Shown: positions 25,101 through 34,324 of the stretch, in pieces
How the letters are laid out: each line of letters begins with the position of its first letter
How positions within the stretch are numbered: the stretch's first letter is position 1
NCBI GenBank assembly: GCA_950097015.1
Contig: CATNEN010000001.1
Span: 15,307,001-15,371,000, forward strand
Direction: 5' to 3'
DNA from: Macrostomum hystrix
Lineage: Eukaryota; Platyhelminthes; Macrostomidae
DNA: 64,000 nucleotides
Notes under the pieces: model-generated
Database searches by the model: none
Told to the model about the DNA's origin: nothing
Seen by the model: the letters and a program-made list of their open reading frames with translations, nothing else
Program-made: the position numbers and the translations under genes

Positions 25101-28100
25101 CCTCAGGGCGTCCAGCTCTTCGGAGCGATTCCACACGGTGACGGAGATTGAGCCCAAATCGTTGCAGGCCGGGATGAGTACATCGGTGAGCAGAACCGGA
25201 TGACCGAAATCCAATATGACAAATCGTCTGGCGCCAGGAAACATTCGATCAATCACTAGGGCCAGCGGCTGTGGCGGATTCAACAGGTGGCCAGCTGCTG
25301 TTGAATCATTGGACAAACGAGCAGCGGCCGAGGCGGCTGCCGTAGCGGCGGCTGCTGCAGCGGCAGCCACAGCGGCAGCCGCGGCTATTGAGGCATCGTC
25401 GGCGTCTTCAGGCGGCGGCGGACTAACGGAGGGCGTGGCAAATAGCGGCGTCGTGTGGGTTGTTGTAGCCGGCGTTGTCTTGGGAGTCGGCGGTGTTGGA
25501 TCCAGCAGTTTAGCTTCCAGAGTTTTATTCTCCGATGCAGTCTGAGCGCCGATGCCGCCGGTTGCAACACCGGCGGAAGCAGCCGCGCTAGACTGAACAC
25601 CAGCCGACGATGGAACTGTGGAAGACATTGCGGCGGAAGCTGCGGCAGAGCTAGACTTGGCCATCGGATAAGCCAGGCATGTGTCAAGGTATTCGATTCG
25701 AGTACCGCCAGTGGCTAAGCAGCAGGTGAAGTGCAAGGGTTCAACTTCAATGAGGCCTCGAGTCTGCCAGGACTGTATCTCGTGGGTGGCTGTCAGCGGC
25801 GGCGGATGTCCAAGGAGGCGCAGGACGTCGGCAACGCGTTCGTCATCCGCGGCGTTTGAAGCGCCAGCACCGAAGCGACTGCCACCGGAAGCAGCAGCAG
25901 CGGTAGCGGCAGCGGCGGCGGCAGCGGCCATTAGAGTAGAACTACAGTTGCCTGAATTTTGATAATTTCGAAATTAATTAAGCTCATATATATTTGTCAA
26001 TATGGCTAACAACTAATAGATATGCGATAAACAGCTAGTACAAAGACTTCAGACAACTGCTTATAGGCATGGGATAACAGCTGATAGACTAGGGACAGTG
26101 ATTCACAGACTAGGGATAGTGATTCACAGACTAGGGATAGTGATTCACAGACTAGGGATAGTGATTCACAGACTAGGGATAGTGATTCACAGACTAGGAA
26201 TAGTGATTCACAGACTAAGGACGGTGATTCACAGACTAGGGATAGTGTGATTCACAGACTAGGGATAGTGTGATTCACAGACTAGGGATAGTGTGATTCA
26301 CAGACTAGGGATAGTGTGATTCACAGACTAGGGATAGTGATTCACAGACTAGGGATAGTGTGATTCACAGACTAGGGATAGTGTGATTCACAGACTAGGG
26401 ATAGTGTGATTCACAGACTAGGGATAGTGATTCACAGACTAGGGATAGTGATTCACAGACTAAGAATAGTGATTCACAGACTAGGATAGTGTGATTCACA
26501 GACTAGGGATAGTGTGATTCACAGACTAGGGATAGTGATTCACAGACTAGTGACAGTGTTTCACAGATCAATAATAGCGGTTCCCATGCTAAGAATATCA
26601 CAGACAATCGCAGATTTTAATCGCAGAAAAGCATACTCACCACTGGCAGCAGCAGACGCCCAATCAGATAGCGCAGGCATCGGCATTTTGGGTGGCATCA
26701 GTGGCAAAGCCGACAGTAAAGGCGAGCCGCCAGCGGAGGCGGTGGTGGCGATATTAGCCAAGCCGCTTAGCCCGGAAGCGGCACCGACAATGCCGGCGCT
26801 GCTGGCAGGTGTAATACCGACTGGCACAAAGGCCCAGCCGTAATTTGGCGGCGGACTGAAACCGGCTGAGCCAAGTCCGCTGGGAGCGTTGCCACCGCCG
26901 GCTGCCGCTGCGGCAGCAGCCGCGGCAGCCACAGCCGAAGCGTAGGAGTTGAATATGGCGCCGCCGCCGCCGCCTCCGCTACCGCCGATACTGCCGGTTG
27001 CGGAGACTCCGCCACCGCCAACGCCGGCAATTGTGCCGGTACCGCTGACACCGCTGCCACCAACAATGCCTGGTCGTTGCGAGGCTCGCAGACGATAAGC
27101 GGACACCGGGTCTAGATCGAATAATTCCGGCTCCAAAGGATTGTGATACAGACAGGCCTGGGATCTCAAGACGGCCGGATAGAATTCTCCACTTCTTTCA
27201 CGCAGGCAGGCAGCCATTTGTAGCAGCAATTTTGATAATCTTTCTTCCAATCTGTCGCAAGTGTAACCAACCTGATGCAAGGAATGGGCCAATGCGAAGA
27301 AGTTTGTAAGGCCGGCCGAACTTTTCACATTGCCTAGCTGAGGCACGTGACAGGATACAGCCCTAGCTAGGCCCGGTGCGCAAGCCCACCTACGAATAGC
27401 TAGAGCGCTATTGAATAGTCTCAGGGCTAGATTAGCCACAGTGCGATTGTCTTGCAATAATAGGCGCAATACTAGACCGTCGGCTTGTTCGCCTATTAAT
27501 TCAGGCAGCTGCGTATCGCAAGAGGAACAGTGGCACAGAACTGATAATATCCAGTTAAGCAAGGCTAGTAGGCTAGCAATAGGTTCTCGGCCAGATGTGA
27601 GTGGACCATTGGCAAGCAGGTTAATAGCTGTCCTATGCAAGTCGGTATCAGTTAGTAAGGCTAGACGCTGCTGCCGCTCTTTAGGCAGAGAGGCGCGCTT
27701 GAATTTGCGCACACAAATAGTCATCTCACGAATACAATCGCAGCCGCGTCTAGCGCCGGCATTCGGCTTATGAGATGGAGTCTGCTGCTGCTGCTGCTGC
27801 TGCTGCTGCGGGTTAGGACCGCAGTACTTGATGTGAATGGCAAAGTTTCTGGTACGACAACGAATTAGTTCTAGGCTGGTCATAGTGATGTAGGCAACGC
27901 GACCAGACGGATCTAGATGCTCGGCTAGATTGTAAGGCCCGGCAATGACTTCGGCATTGAGCGCCTTCAATTGATCGGACGACAATGGCAGGCTAGAATC
28001 GTCGTCAATATAAGGCAAAGAGATGCTATCAGGATCCTTGCTGCCAACACTGGATCCGGACACATTGAGTGTCAGCAAAGTCACAACAATGCTAGGCGTT

Positions 28101-31100
28101 GGTTGTTGACTGAAATAATCTAGAGTCAGTTTCAAATCAATGTGACCAACGCAGACAGATTTCAATAGAACAATATCTATGAGATGCTCGGACCAACTAG
28201 TTGAGTCCGGTGTCAGCTTAAACGATCTGGAACAATCTGCTCCTAATCCACCAATGCCGCCAGCACCTGCGCTAGGACCAGATAGTTGATGCATCGGATA
28301 CAGACGCTGCTGCTGCTCCGGTTGCAGCTCGTTCCAACATGGCCCAACTGTAGCCATGAATCTGGGCGTCATGAACTCGTACTGGGTTAGTTCCAACAGT
28401 TTAGCGTAGCACTCTGTCAATGGCTGACGATGCCATACGAATGAGCCAGACGGTGCGCCCAAGGCGGCGCCGAAGCCAGACAAAGCTGACGAAGCACCGA
28501 CGCCAGCAGCAGAGGAAGCGGCTGCGTTGGCATTACCGCTGGCGTCGCCGCAAACTCCGCCAAGATCAAGTTCCTCCGAAGCGCCCTGCGAAGCCGACGA
28601 GGGAGTAGCGTCTGATGCGTTAGCAGACGGTCTAATTGAGTCCAGACAGCTATCCGGATCTGGTCGAGACACCTGGAACATGTGCAACTCGTGCCCGCTG
28701 GCTGCCACGAGTTTGTCTAGGCCGTAGCAATACTCAATGCGAGTGAAATCAATGCGAGAATCTGTCGCCGACAAAGACTCCAGCGGAGTAACTCGATGAG
28801 AGATGCGCTCCCGATCAAGGTCTACTATGAGAATAGTTGAGTCTATGGTAAGAACAGCAGCGCAGCCGAGATCCGTTCCACAGCCGCCATTACCGCCGCC
28901 GAGGTTCATTCCAATGGATCCAGGATCAGCACCCGACGAGAAGTCGCAGCGAGTACGCTTGGCAACCTGTTTAAGGAGTAGAGAAAACATTTACTTTAGT
29001 CAAAGCACGTTAATTCTAAAAACCTGTCCCTGAGTGTCAAGGCTACCTATCATTTGCTACAGTGCTAACACTCTGTGCCTGTGCTTCAGTTCTAACAATC
29101 TGTGCTTCAGTTCTAACAATCTGCGCTTCAGTTCTAACAATCTGTGCTTCAGTTCTAACAATCTGTGCTTCAGTTCTAAAGATGGGCGCTTCAGTTCAAA
29201 ACAATCTGCGCTTCAGTTCTAACAATCTGTGCTTCAGTTCGAACAATCTGTGCTTCAGTTCTAACAATCTGTACTTCAGTTCTAACAATCTGTGCTTCAG
29301 TTCTAACAATCTGCGCTTCAGTTCTAACAATCTGTGCTTCAGTTTTAACAATCTGTGCTTCAGTTCTAACAATATGTGCTTCAGTTCTAACAATCTGTGC
29401 TTCGGTTTTAACAATCTGTGCTTCAGTTCTAACAATATGTGCTTCAGTTTTAACAATCTGTGCTTCAGTTCTAACAATATGTGCTTCAGTTCAATAACAA
29501 TATGTGCTTCAGTCCTGTCAATGTGTGACAGTGTCTCTCTGTTATCCGTATGGTTTAGTTTTACTTGATCTTCTGTTTAGTTTTCAGTGATTGCCAATAG
29601 AATCTAACCCACCGGTTCCACGGACACGGAGGGTGTCGAATCATCAGACGGATCAGGCGCCAACAGCAGCATCTGTTTGGGCCTCAACAGTACAGCAGAG
29701 CCAGCGTCAGATGGTTGATCGACAACGCTGATCAAAGGAATTCTAGTCTTGACTAGCTGACTAATCCGAATTCCAGAAGCCAACGGATCATCAAATAGCA
29801 GCAATTGTAGCAGACTGTGATAGACCACAATGTAGCCATCCATTGAGGCGGCTATGACAGTTGTAGCGGCGGTGGCAGCGGCGGCAGCAACAGCAGCCGG
29901 GTGAGTATTAGGCCTAGGCGCTTGCATTGTATTATAGACAGCTGGTAGATTAGTATAATCCAGCAGACGCAACAGGCGATGCTTTCTACCGTCTGGCACG
30001 GAGATTCCGCCGCGCTCCATCCGATACAGCAATAATGTTGGCTCCCATTGAAGCTCGCTGCCAACAGTGCGAGCCAGCTGACAAGCGACTAACAATGCCA
30101 GGCGATCAATATTGGCGTCGCAGATGCACATTGATTGCACCCGCACTCTCCTGCTAGCAGTAGTATTGACGGCGGTGTCAATACTGGCATCACTAAACAG
30201 AAGCTTCTCCTTGCTAATGAATGATTCGGCGCGAATACCATAGCGCAGGCTTAAATCCCACACGCATAGATCGCCATCTAGACTAGATGTGGCCAGATAG
30301 ATTGGCGAATTGCTAACACCAATAACAGCTACGGGATTTGGCATTAGTCTAGCCGGTTCAGTGGCTTGCGTCACCATCAAAGGTACATTGTGAGTGAACT
30401 CATTCTTAACAAAGATACAATTAGGCGCGTGGCGCTCGTGCTCAGACCATGGCTCGTCAGTTGGCTCCCAGGCTACTAAACAGACAGTGCAGGCGAAGCA
30501 CAATGCCCTATCTAAATCTGGAGGCGAATGATAGAATCCAGCGGCGGCCATAGCCTCAGGCAGGGCCCATTTGTAGTGCATATGCGGCCAGCTAACATAG
30601 GTTTCTCGACGATTAGCTTCGGAATTGAATGCCGATTTATCCGTAGTCTTGGCTAATTCTAAAGGATTAATTGGCTGACCAGGACGCAGTTGAATAAGGC
30701 GATCGATTAGCGAAGCCAACACTGGCACGCCAGAATTGTTCAGTAGGTGACTCTGCACTAGATAGTCCTGTAGAGTGGATAGCCGCTGATACAAATCCTC
30801 TAATGGTCCGGATAATAATACGCGGGCGTGTTTATCGCCGCTGCGATTGCCGATTCGGACTAGGCCGTCAGTCAGCTGGTGATAGGCTTGGCGAAGCTCG
30901 TCCGAGATTTCGTCGCTTAGACTGCCGGCTTCAACATCGCAGAAGTCGCTTAGTAGGGCGTGAAGATGGTTGGCCTAGGGATCAAATTTGAGACGGATCA
31001 AAGTTTATACTTTCATTCATGAATTTCAATTCTGTGATCGCTAAAACTCATCTAGGCCAAAAACTAGCCTGTATGGTGTTTAAGAATTGTAAACTTTATT

Positions 31101-34100
31101 TTTACTTTGATTTCGGAAACTTCTATAATACTCATGATATTCGAGCCTCAAAAGCTCTCTACTCTGATTGGCTGGTCTATGATATTCGAGCCTCAAAAGC
31201 TCTCTACTCTGATTGGCTGATCGATGATATTCGAGACTCAAGCTCTCTACTCCGATTGGCTGGTCTATGATATTCGAGACTCAAGCTCTCTACTCCGATT
31301 GGCTGGTCTATGATATTCGAGCCTTAAAAGCTCTCTACTCTGATTGGCTGGTCTATGATATTCGAGCCTCAAAAGCTCTCTACTCTGATTGGCTGGTCCA
31401 CTATTTTCTAGACTTTTTAAAGGCTCTCTCATTGGCTGGTCCATGATTTTCAAGACTATAATTTTTAAAAGCTCTCTACTCTGATTGGCTGGTTTCTGGT
31501 TGAGCAAATAAAGCAGGGGTTAGCTACTGTATATACCTCAGGGACCTGACTGATGAGAAATAAACTTTAGAACACTTACATCGGACACAGTGAGGTCCAA
31601 GCAGACGGTGGCATCTTTATCTGCGCACTGACAATCCACCAAGCTGTCCAACAGTAATGTGCCATTCAGATCGCGTCTAACAGCAAATCGAGAATCCCAG
31701 GCTAGGACGAATTGACCAGTGCCGTGAAAATAGTCAGTTAACACCGGCGCTTGCGAATCTGCTGAATAGTTTATTTATAGACACTAAAATTACTAATGCT
31801 ATGACAAACTTGCTATTAAGAGAAGAAACCACAAGCTTTTATTTCAGAAATATTAGTTTTGCCTATTTCAATTGAACATGTAAACTCTATTAAACTATAA
31901 TTGAATTATAAAATTTTTTTATGACATTTATAAAAACTTTTCTATTTAAATTTTAAATTCATAAAACTTAAATTTGACTTATTTTGCAACACATAGTATA
32001 TTAGTATAGTAGTATGTATAGTAGTATAGTAGTATATTACTTTATCTTTAATTTTAATAAACTTAACATATTAGAATTTTTATAACTTTGAAAAAACAAC
32101 AATGAATCTACTTTAAATTCATAGATGTATTGCCATTAAATTAAAAAGGTCAAATAGTACATCCTTAAGTTTAACAAATACGTTTAACAGTAGAACGACC
32201 AAAGGGGAATTTCCCACCCCATGAAAACTGTTTGCTGCAACCAAACAGAGCAATGCAAGCACATAGAACTAAATGAACATAGGCCAACTTTTTGTTGCAC
32301 ATCTTCTGAAGCAATAATCAAGTTTACTGCTTTTCAGACCATTGACATATTCAATGGTTCTCACTGAAGGTCTGGTTCCTTTTCCCTAAGCACTAGTGTA
32401 TTTTGTACACCCCTATACACAATTTTTCACTGCACCTCAGGGTGGCCTTCAGAATTTATCAAAAGCCTAAAATTTATGTGGCCTTGCCAGGCATCCAAAA
32501 TGTACAGCATGTCACCCAAATATGCCTATATAATCTGCCATTGGTGGTCATCTATATTTATCTAGACTGCTGGACCTTCGAGAACTACAACATGTAGAAA
32601 TGGGCCACTATAGACACACTGAAGCAAATTTCACTGCTCAAGCCTAAGGCACAGCTCAGCCACATGAAATCATTGCCTATTCTGTCAACCAGGCTGTTAG
32701 CATTTGGGTGCTGCCAAAAAATCATTTACTTTAGTATAAACATTGGCAGCAAAATGGCTTGGTAGTCAGGTGTTAAAGAGCCATATAAGAGATAAAAACT
32801 TTAAATTGTGAATGACTATCTAATTATCTAGTAAAACCAAAGCAAATAAAGCTAATATAGGCCTAAATAACTTCAATATGATAAGAACATTTTATTTTGT
32901 TTAATTATTAATAATAATTGCTATAATGGCAAACTATCTGGTGACACTAGTCCTACAGCCAGCAGAGGCAACTCTGCCTGGGAGCAGCCTAATTTGGTAA
33001 TAGACAATTAAGTAACAATAGATAGATAGTTCACTAAAAGGTCTAGGTTACAAGAAAAGTTAGGCACATTGATAGAAACCACATCAATTAATGGGCACAT
33101 TGAAAATTATTTGAAATTAAAAAATCATGCAGCTAGTGAGGGTCCAATGTACACTAGGTCTGGCATGTACAATGTTGATTACCATAGGTATGCACAAAAA
33201 CAAAATTTAAATGCTTTTAAAACAAATGAAGTCATTCAACTTGATTTAAAAAGAGGCTTGTTTGATTCAGCTAGCATAATTTAATGAATGAATGATACAT
33301 TTTATTACATGAAGCATAGGCCTATTCAATAATCATTCCCATGCTATCTTAAATTGTGTTCAAAGGTAGATCTATATAAAGAGTGTATGAAAGTAAAAAC
33401 CAAATTATTTATAAATTCTTTCTTGCGTTTGTGACATGACAGTAGCCTAAAACAAACATTATTTTTAGCAGGCACCATAAATTAACTATTTTTAGCAAAT
33501 ATAGGTTCTTTCCAACTAGTTTTCTTTTGCACCAATATAAAAAAATTCATTCAAATATTTAACATTAGAAATGTGATAACTTAGTGTACACTCAGTGTGT
33601 TCCTGACTACAGTAGGTTGTAGATGGTGAAATGTATTATGTGCACTATGTGCTGAGTGTGCTATGTATGCTAAAAATTTGTTGTGTCTTGAAATTTTTGG
33701 TGAAGTCTACCACATTCTTAACTTTTTAGAAAATTGTAGAAAGTAATCTTAAAACTTAAATATGTACAGCCATATAGGACTAGGTCATGGACAGCATATA
33801 TGAGCTATTCCTATTAATTTAAAAACTTTTATAATAAATTTAGGACAATACAAGTGTAATAGTGTAATAAAATGCAAATGCAATATATTTTTTAGAATAT
33901 AACAAAATAATAATATAGAAAATCCAATTCTGGCTGACTAGCTAAAGGCCAATCAAGGGTATGCATTGCAATTATGCATTAGAATAGTAGCTAGCTGACA
34001 GGTCGAAAATAAAGACATTTATTGTATTGCTATGAAAGGCAAAATATAATTAATAAGTGAGTTACCTGGAGCTTCATTTAATGTAGGATCGAGTGTTTGG

Positions 34101-34324
34101 GTGCTATTTCCAATGTTGGCATTCGATGGTAGTTTTTTTAACTTGCCTTTGGGAAAATGTTTGTTAATAAGTCTTAAGCCAGATGATGCATCAAAGAACT
34201 CTAGGACCAGTTCATCTTGTCCTGAAGAGGCAGCTGTTATTAAATTTAAGCTTGGTATAAATGTTAGTGACTCAACTGATTGATTAGAATGCAACGAAAT
34301 TATCTTCTCTTTCGTTAACTCCAT
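3088..34324 (-). CDS. BIRC6: BIRC6 (BRUCE/Apollon), giant IAP and E2/E3 hybrid ubiquitin ligase, 16 exons
   Basis: Sixteen exons on the minus strand join with matching phases to 15,276 nt (5,091 aa; the human protein is about 4,860). The order follows BIRC6 throughout: N-terminal beta-propeller part (exons 1-4), BIR domain (residues ~267-337, Zn ligands C306, C309, H326, C333), central BIRC6 region with a beta-sandwich module (exon 5), a ubiquitin-like segment around exon 12, and a C-terminal UBC domain (exon 15) with catalytic Cys at residue ~4760. In the known family the protein is cytosolic and trans-Golgi/vesicle associated, binds caspases, SMAC and HtrA2, and restrains apoptosis and autophagy through ubiquitination. 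Start: ATG at 34322-34324 with an in-frame TAA four codons upstream. Long poly-Gln and poly-Ala tracts distinguish it from vertebrate copies. No inactivating lesion is seen. Confidence 0.95.
3853..4473. other. BIRC6 intron 15, AT-rich
   Basis: No gene. It contains the motif CACATRTCGGCTGTA near 4060 and 4425. A reverse-complement version (AGCCGATATGTG) recurs in intron 7 near 17643 and 17799, suggesting remnants of one dispersed repeat. Confidence 0.4.
4474..5004 (-). CDS. BIRC6: BIRC6 exon 15 (UBC domain)
   Basis: 177 codons, phase 0 at both ends (acceptor CGTCAG, donor GTGAGC). [18 protein letters not shown], then the E2 core with FPQDYP, the HPN-type [16 protein letters not shown] with catalytic Cys at 4705-4707, and [10 protein letters not shown]. 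Extremely conserved. Upstream the frame remains open through the intron 14 minisatellite (see findings). Confidence 0.95.
5088..5425. repeat. 30-bp minisatellite in BIRC6 intron 14, then a 21-bp repeat
   Basis: About nine units of 30 bp at 5088-5340 (each contains GGACTGCATGGATGG and ACAGGTGGGTCA), followed by about four units of a related ~21-bp repeat (GGATGGATGGGTCAT) to 5425. On the minus strand each 30-bp unit reads Met-Gln-Ser-x-Asp-Pro-Pro-Val-Pro-x in frame with exon 15. Confidence 0.92.
5473..6069 (-). CDS. BIRC6: BIRC6 exon 14
   Basis: 199 codons, phase 0 at both ends (acceptor CTCAAG, donor GTGCGG). [19 protein letters not shown] is nearly identical to vertebrate BIRC6; [13 protein letters not shown] matches the segment just before UBC. 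Confidence 0.92.
6180..6575. repeat. Diverged ~27-bp repeat in BIRC6 intron 13
   Basis: About a dozen imperfect units containing ATCTAGCTGAAGATC and CTTTGTTTATC, more diverged than the other arrays. Confidence 0.8.
6643..7991 (-). CDS. BIRC6: BIRC6 exon 13
   Basis: Phase 1 to phase 0 (tandem acceptor TATAGCAG, donor GTGAGT). [33 protein letters not shown] and [18 protein letters not shown] are family signatures. Poly-Ala, Gly-rich and poly-Gln inserts separate the conserved blocks. Confidence 0.92.
8094..8512 (+). mobile_element. tRNA-derived SINE, copy A (BIRC6 intron 12)
   Basis: The head has box A-like TGGCAGAGAGGTC (8106-8118) and box B-like GAGCTCGATTCC (8150-8161), then a tRNA-unrelated body. 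The 3' tail is a (TTA)n microsatellite at about 8426-8512. It is antisense to BIRC6. Four related copies lie at 36047, 48540, 49500 and 63540. Non-autonomous, so it would depend on a LINE. Confidence 0.8.
8522..9260 (-). CDS. BIRC6: BIRC6 exon 12 (ubiquitin-like segment)
   Basis: Phase 0 to phase 1 (acceptor GTCCAG, donor GTAAGA). [15 protein letters not shown] matches the family's LPAEMTLAQLL at the ubiquitin-like domain. The middle is Ser/Gly/Lys-rich and not conserved. Confidence 0.88.
9345..9590. repeat. ~41-bp minisatellite in BIRC6 intron 11
   Basis: Four to five units containing GAGATTAGGATCATGGGTGA and CAGACTAGATATTATTGATA, ending in shorter units that lack the second half. Confidence 0.85.
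9631..10542 (-). CDS. BIRC6: BIRC6 exon 11
   Basis: 304 codons, phase 0 at both ends (acceptor ACCCAG, donor GTTAGT). [13 protein letters not shown] and [21 protein letters not shown] match conserved helices; ends in FLRRLILQ, matching the family's FIRRLFLQ. Confidence 0.9.
10800..12125. repeat. Compound 16-17-bp minisatellite in BIRC6 intron 10
   Basis: About 80 units around the core GTGTCCTTTGTACAGGG, in several variants (TTTAGTACAG, TTTCGTACAAG, ATTTTGTACA). Blocks of variants recur together, for example the cassette with GTATTTTGTACA then GAATGTCTTTTGTACA near 11102, 11385, 11625 and 11785, so larger cassettes were duplicated. Several frames are open by chance of unit composition. Confidence 0.93.
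12167..13678 (-). CDS. BIRC6: BIRC6 exon 10
   Basis: 504 codons, phase 0 at both ends (acceptor AATCAG, donor GTTAGT). [20 protein letters not shown] is nearly identical to the vertebrate sequence and starts a second beta-rich module. Contains poly-Gln (about 13302-13348 and 13036-13068) and two poly-Ala tracts. Confidence 0.9.
13839..14741. repeat. 21-bp minisatellite in BIRC6 intron 9
   Basis: About 43 nearly identical pyrimidine-rich units (CTACCTCCCTACAACTGCCC plus one base), with a few ATCTG and AAAACTG variants that recur together near 14140-14210 and 14370-14445. Confidence 0.95.
14790..14918. repeat. Second 21-bp repeat in BIRC6 intron 9
   Basis: About five units containing TGCTTCCCTACAAATG, adjacent to exon 9. 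They share TCCCTACAA and the 21-bp period with the larger array, so the two are probably related. Confidence 0.8.
14932..15330 (-). CDS. BIRC6: BIRC6 exon 9
   Basis: 133 codons, phase 0 at both ends (acceptor TCTCAG, donor GTGAGC). Helical, moderately conserved, with an acidic linker ([13 protein letters not shown]). Past the donor, the intron's first 21-bp repeats read on in frame as KHETFVG-like units before a stop. Confidence 0.8.
15378..16970. repeat. 24-bp minisatellite in BIRC6 intron 8
   Basis: Over 60 units of GACTACTCAAAACAG plus CCCAGATA-like sequence. A higher-order period of 312 bp (13 units) is visible: the variant order starting at 16069 recurs at 16381. The minus-strand frame is open because the unit is a multiple of three. 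Confidence 0.95.
17106..17611 (-). CDS. BIRC6: BIRC6 exon 8
   Basis: Phase 1 to phase 0 (acceptor CTGCAG, donor GTGAGG). [16 protein letters not shown] continues the helical repeat region; [20 protein letters not shown] and [12 protein letters not shown] match the conserved helices of the family. Confidence 0.88.
17612..18156. other. BIRC6 intron 7, AT-rich part
   Basis: No coding signal. It carries AGCCGATATGTG-type motifs near 17643 and 17799 shared with intron 15. Confidence 0.4.
18157..18408 (-). mobile_element. tRNA-derived SINE with conserved central core, copy 1 (BIRC6 intron 7)
   Basis: On the minus strand, a tRNA-like head with box B (GGGGGTTCGATTC) is followed by the core TGTCCTTTAGCAAGACAC and CTTAACTCTGCATTGC, which also occurs at 42950-43233. 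This core resembles the widely conserved central domain of V-core/MetaSINE-type elements of animals (recalled, not searched). The head here is decayed in the box A region. Confidence 0.75.
18565..20410 (-). CDS. BIRC6: BIRC6 exon 7
   Basis: Phase 0 to phase 1 (acceptor TTGCAG, donor GTGAGT), 615 codons. [20 protein letters not shown] matches the family's coiled coil. It carries a ~17-residue poly-Ala tract (about 19830-19885) and a long poly-Gln tract (about 19057-19111). The frame stays open upstream through the entire intron 6 minisatellite, so a start inside that array cannot be excluded by ORF logic alone. Confidence 0.9.
20485..21400. repeat. 30-bp minisatellite in BIRC6 intron 6
   Basis: About 30 units (GAGGAATCGACCGAGAACAG then TTTAACAGAA), with a 300-bp higher-order period: the variant block at 20821 recurs at 21121. 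The plus strand has no CT dinucleotide from about 20502 to 21397, so the BIRC6 sense strand has no AG there. Long frames are open on both strands. Confidence 0.95.
21404..22033 (-). CDS. BIRC6: BIRC6 exon 6
   Basis: 210 codons, phase 0 at both ends (acceptor ATCTAG, donor GTCAGA). Armadillo-like helices ([31 protein letters not shown] linker, [17 protein letters not shown]). Contains a short Gln/His/Glu repeat of four QHE units near the start. Confidence 0.88.
22140..24540. repeat. 33-bp minisatellite in BIRC6 intron 5
   Basis: About 73 units containing CTCATGGGATTATAG and CCAGACAGTAGCCTA, the largest array in the window. Variants (GTC/GCC, TAC/TAT/TTT, GTAGC/GTAAC) are interspersed in runs. 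It fills intron 5 almost completely. Confidence 0.96.
24591..25951 (-). CDS. BIRC6: BIRC6 exon 5 with the beta-sandwich module
   Basis: Phase 1 to phase 0. [12 protein letters not shown] and [20 protein letters not shown] are nearly identical to the vertebrate protein. Ala-rich tracts flank them. The donor CAG|GTTCGC is weak, but it is the only one that joins exon 6 in phase: VLQRQ to [11 protein letters not shown] matches the family. A better-looking GCAG|GTTAGA 37 nt further on is out of phase. Confidence 0.9.
26080..26565. repeat. 21/23-bp minisatellite in BIRC6 intron 4
   Basis: About 22 units of TAGTGATTCACAGACTAGGG; a two-base (GT) insertion gives a 23-bp subtype that occurs in runs. 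Confidence 0.92.
26641..28966 (-). CDS. BIRC6: BIRC6 exon 4
   Basis: 775 codons, phase 0 to phase 1 (acceptor AAACAG, donor GTGAGT). It matches the family in TRFE-like [15 protein letters not shown] and in [22 protein letters not shown] Gly/Ala-rich low-complexity tail (about 26640-27060) fills the end and is probably disordered. Confidence 0.9.
29085..29500. repeat. 21-bp minisatellite in BIRC6 intron 3
   Basis: About 20 units of GCTTCAGTTCTAACAATCTG plus one base, lying between exons 3 and 4. Confidence 0.93.
29613..30974 (-). CDS. BIRC6: BIRC6 exon 3 with the BIR domain
   Basis: Phase 0 at both ends (acceptor CCCTAG, donor GTGGGT), 454 codons. The BIR domain lies at about 30405-30625, with [10 protein letters not shown] at its start and the CX2CX16HX6C zinc pattern, and the diagnostic [13 protein letters not shown]. 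Propeller strands follow ([17 protein letters not shown]). In the family, BIR is the site where SMAC and caspases bind. Confidence 0.95.
31125..31500. repeat. ~45-bp repeat in BIRC6 intron 2
   Basis: About eight imperfect units containing GATATTCGAGCCTCAAAAGC and CTCTACTCTGATTGGCTGGT; the last units are shortened and diverged. Confidence 0.88.
31580..31761 (-). CDS. BIRC6: BIRC6 exon 2
   Basis: Phase 1 to phase 0, donor GTAAGT. It contains [11 protein letters not shown], matching the family's CRKDLNGILLLD. The acceptor is a tandem TTCAGCAG: either AG keeps the frame, so isoforms differing by one residue are possible. Confidence 0.85.
31762..34065. other. BIRC6 intron 1, AT-rich, with possible transposon relic
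   Basis: Mostly AT-rich. The stretch 32180-33290 is less AT-rich and contains broken open frames on the plus strand (64 and 71 codons), looking like decayed coding DNA. I could not assign it to a transposase or reverse transcriptase family. No minisatellite is present, unlike most other introns of this gene. Confidence 0.35.
34066..34324 (-). CDS. BIRC6: BIRC6 exon 1 (start, propeller N-terminus)
   Basis: Starts at ATG 34322-34324 and ends after CCAG before donor GTAACT, in phase 1. It encodes 86 residues; the segment [12 protein letters not shown] then [10 protein letters not shown] matches the first propeller strands of BIRC6 (family pattern: HSLSYHPALN, then IDGTSGATL). Confidence 0.8.

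Noticed and set aside
32403-33284. 64- and 71-codon ORFs in BIRC6 intron 1
   Set aside because: They look like broken coding DNA, but no conserved transposase or RT motif could be seen, so no gene is called.
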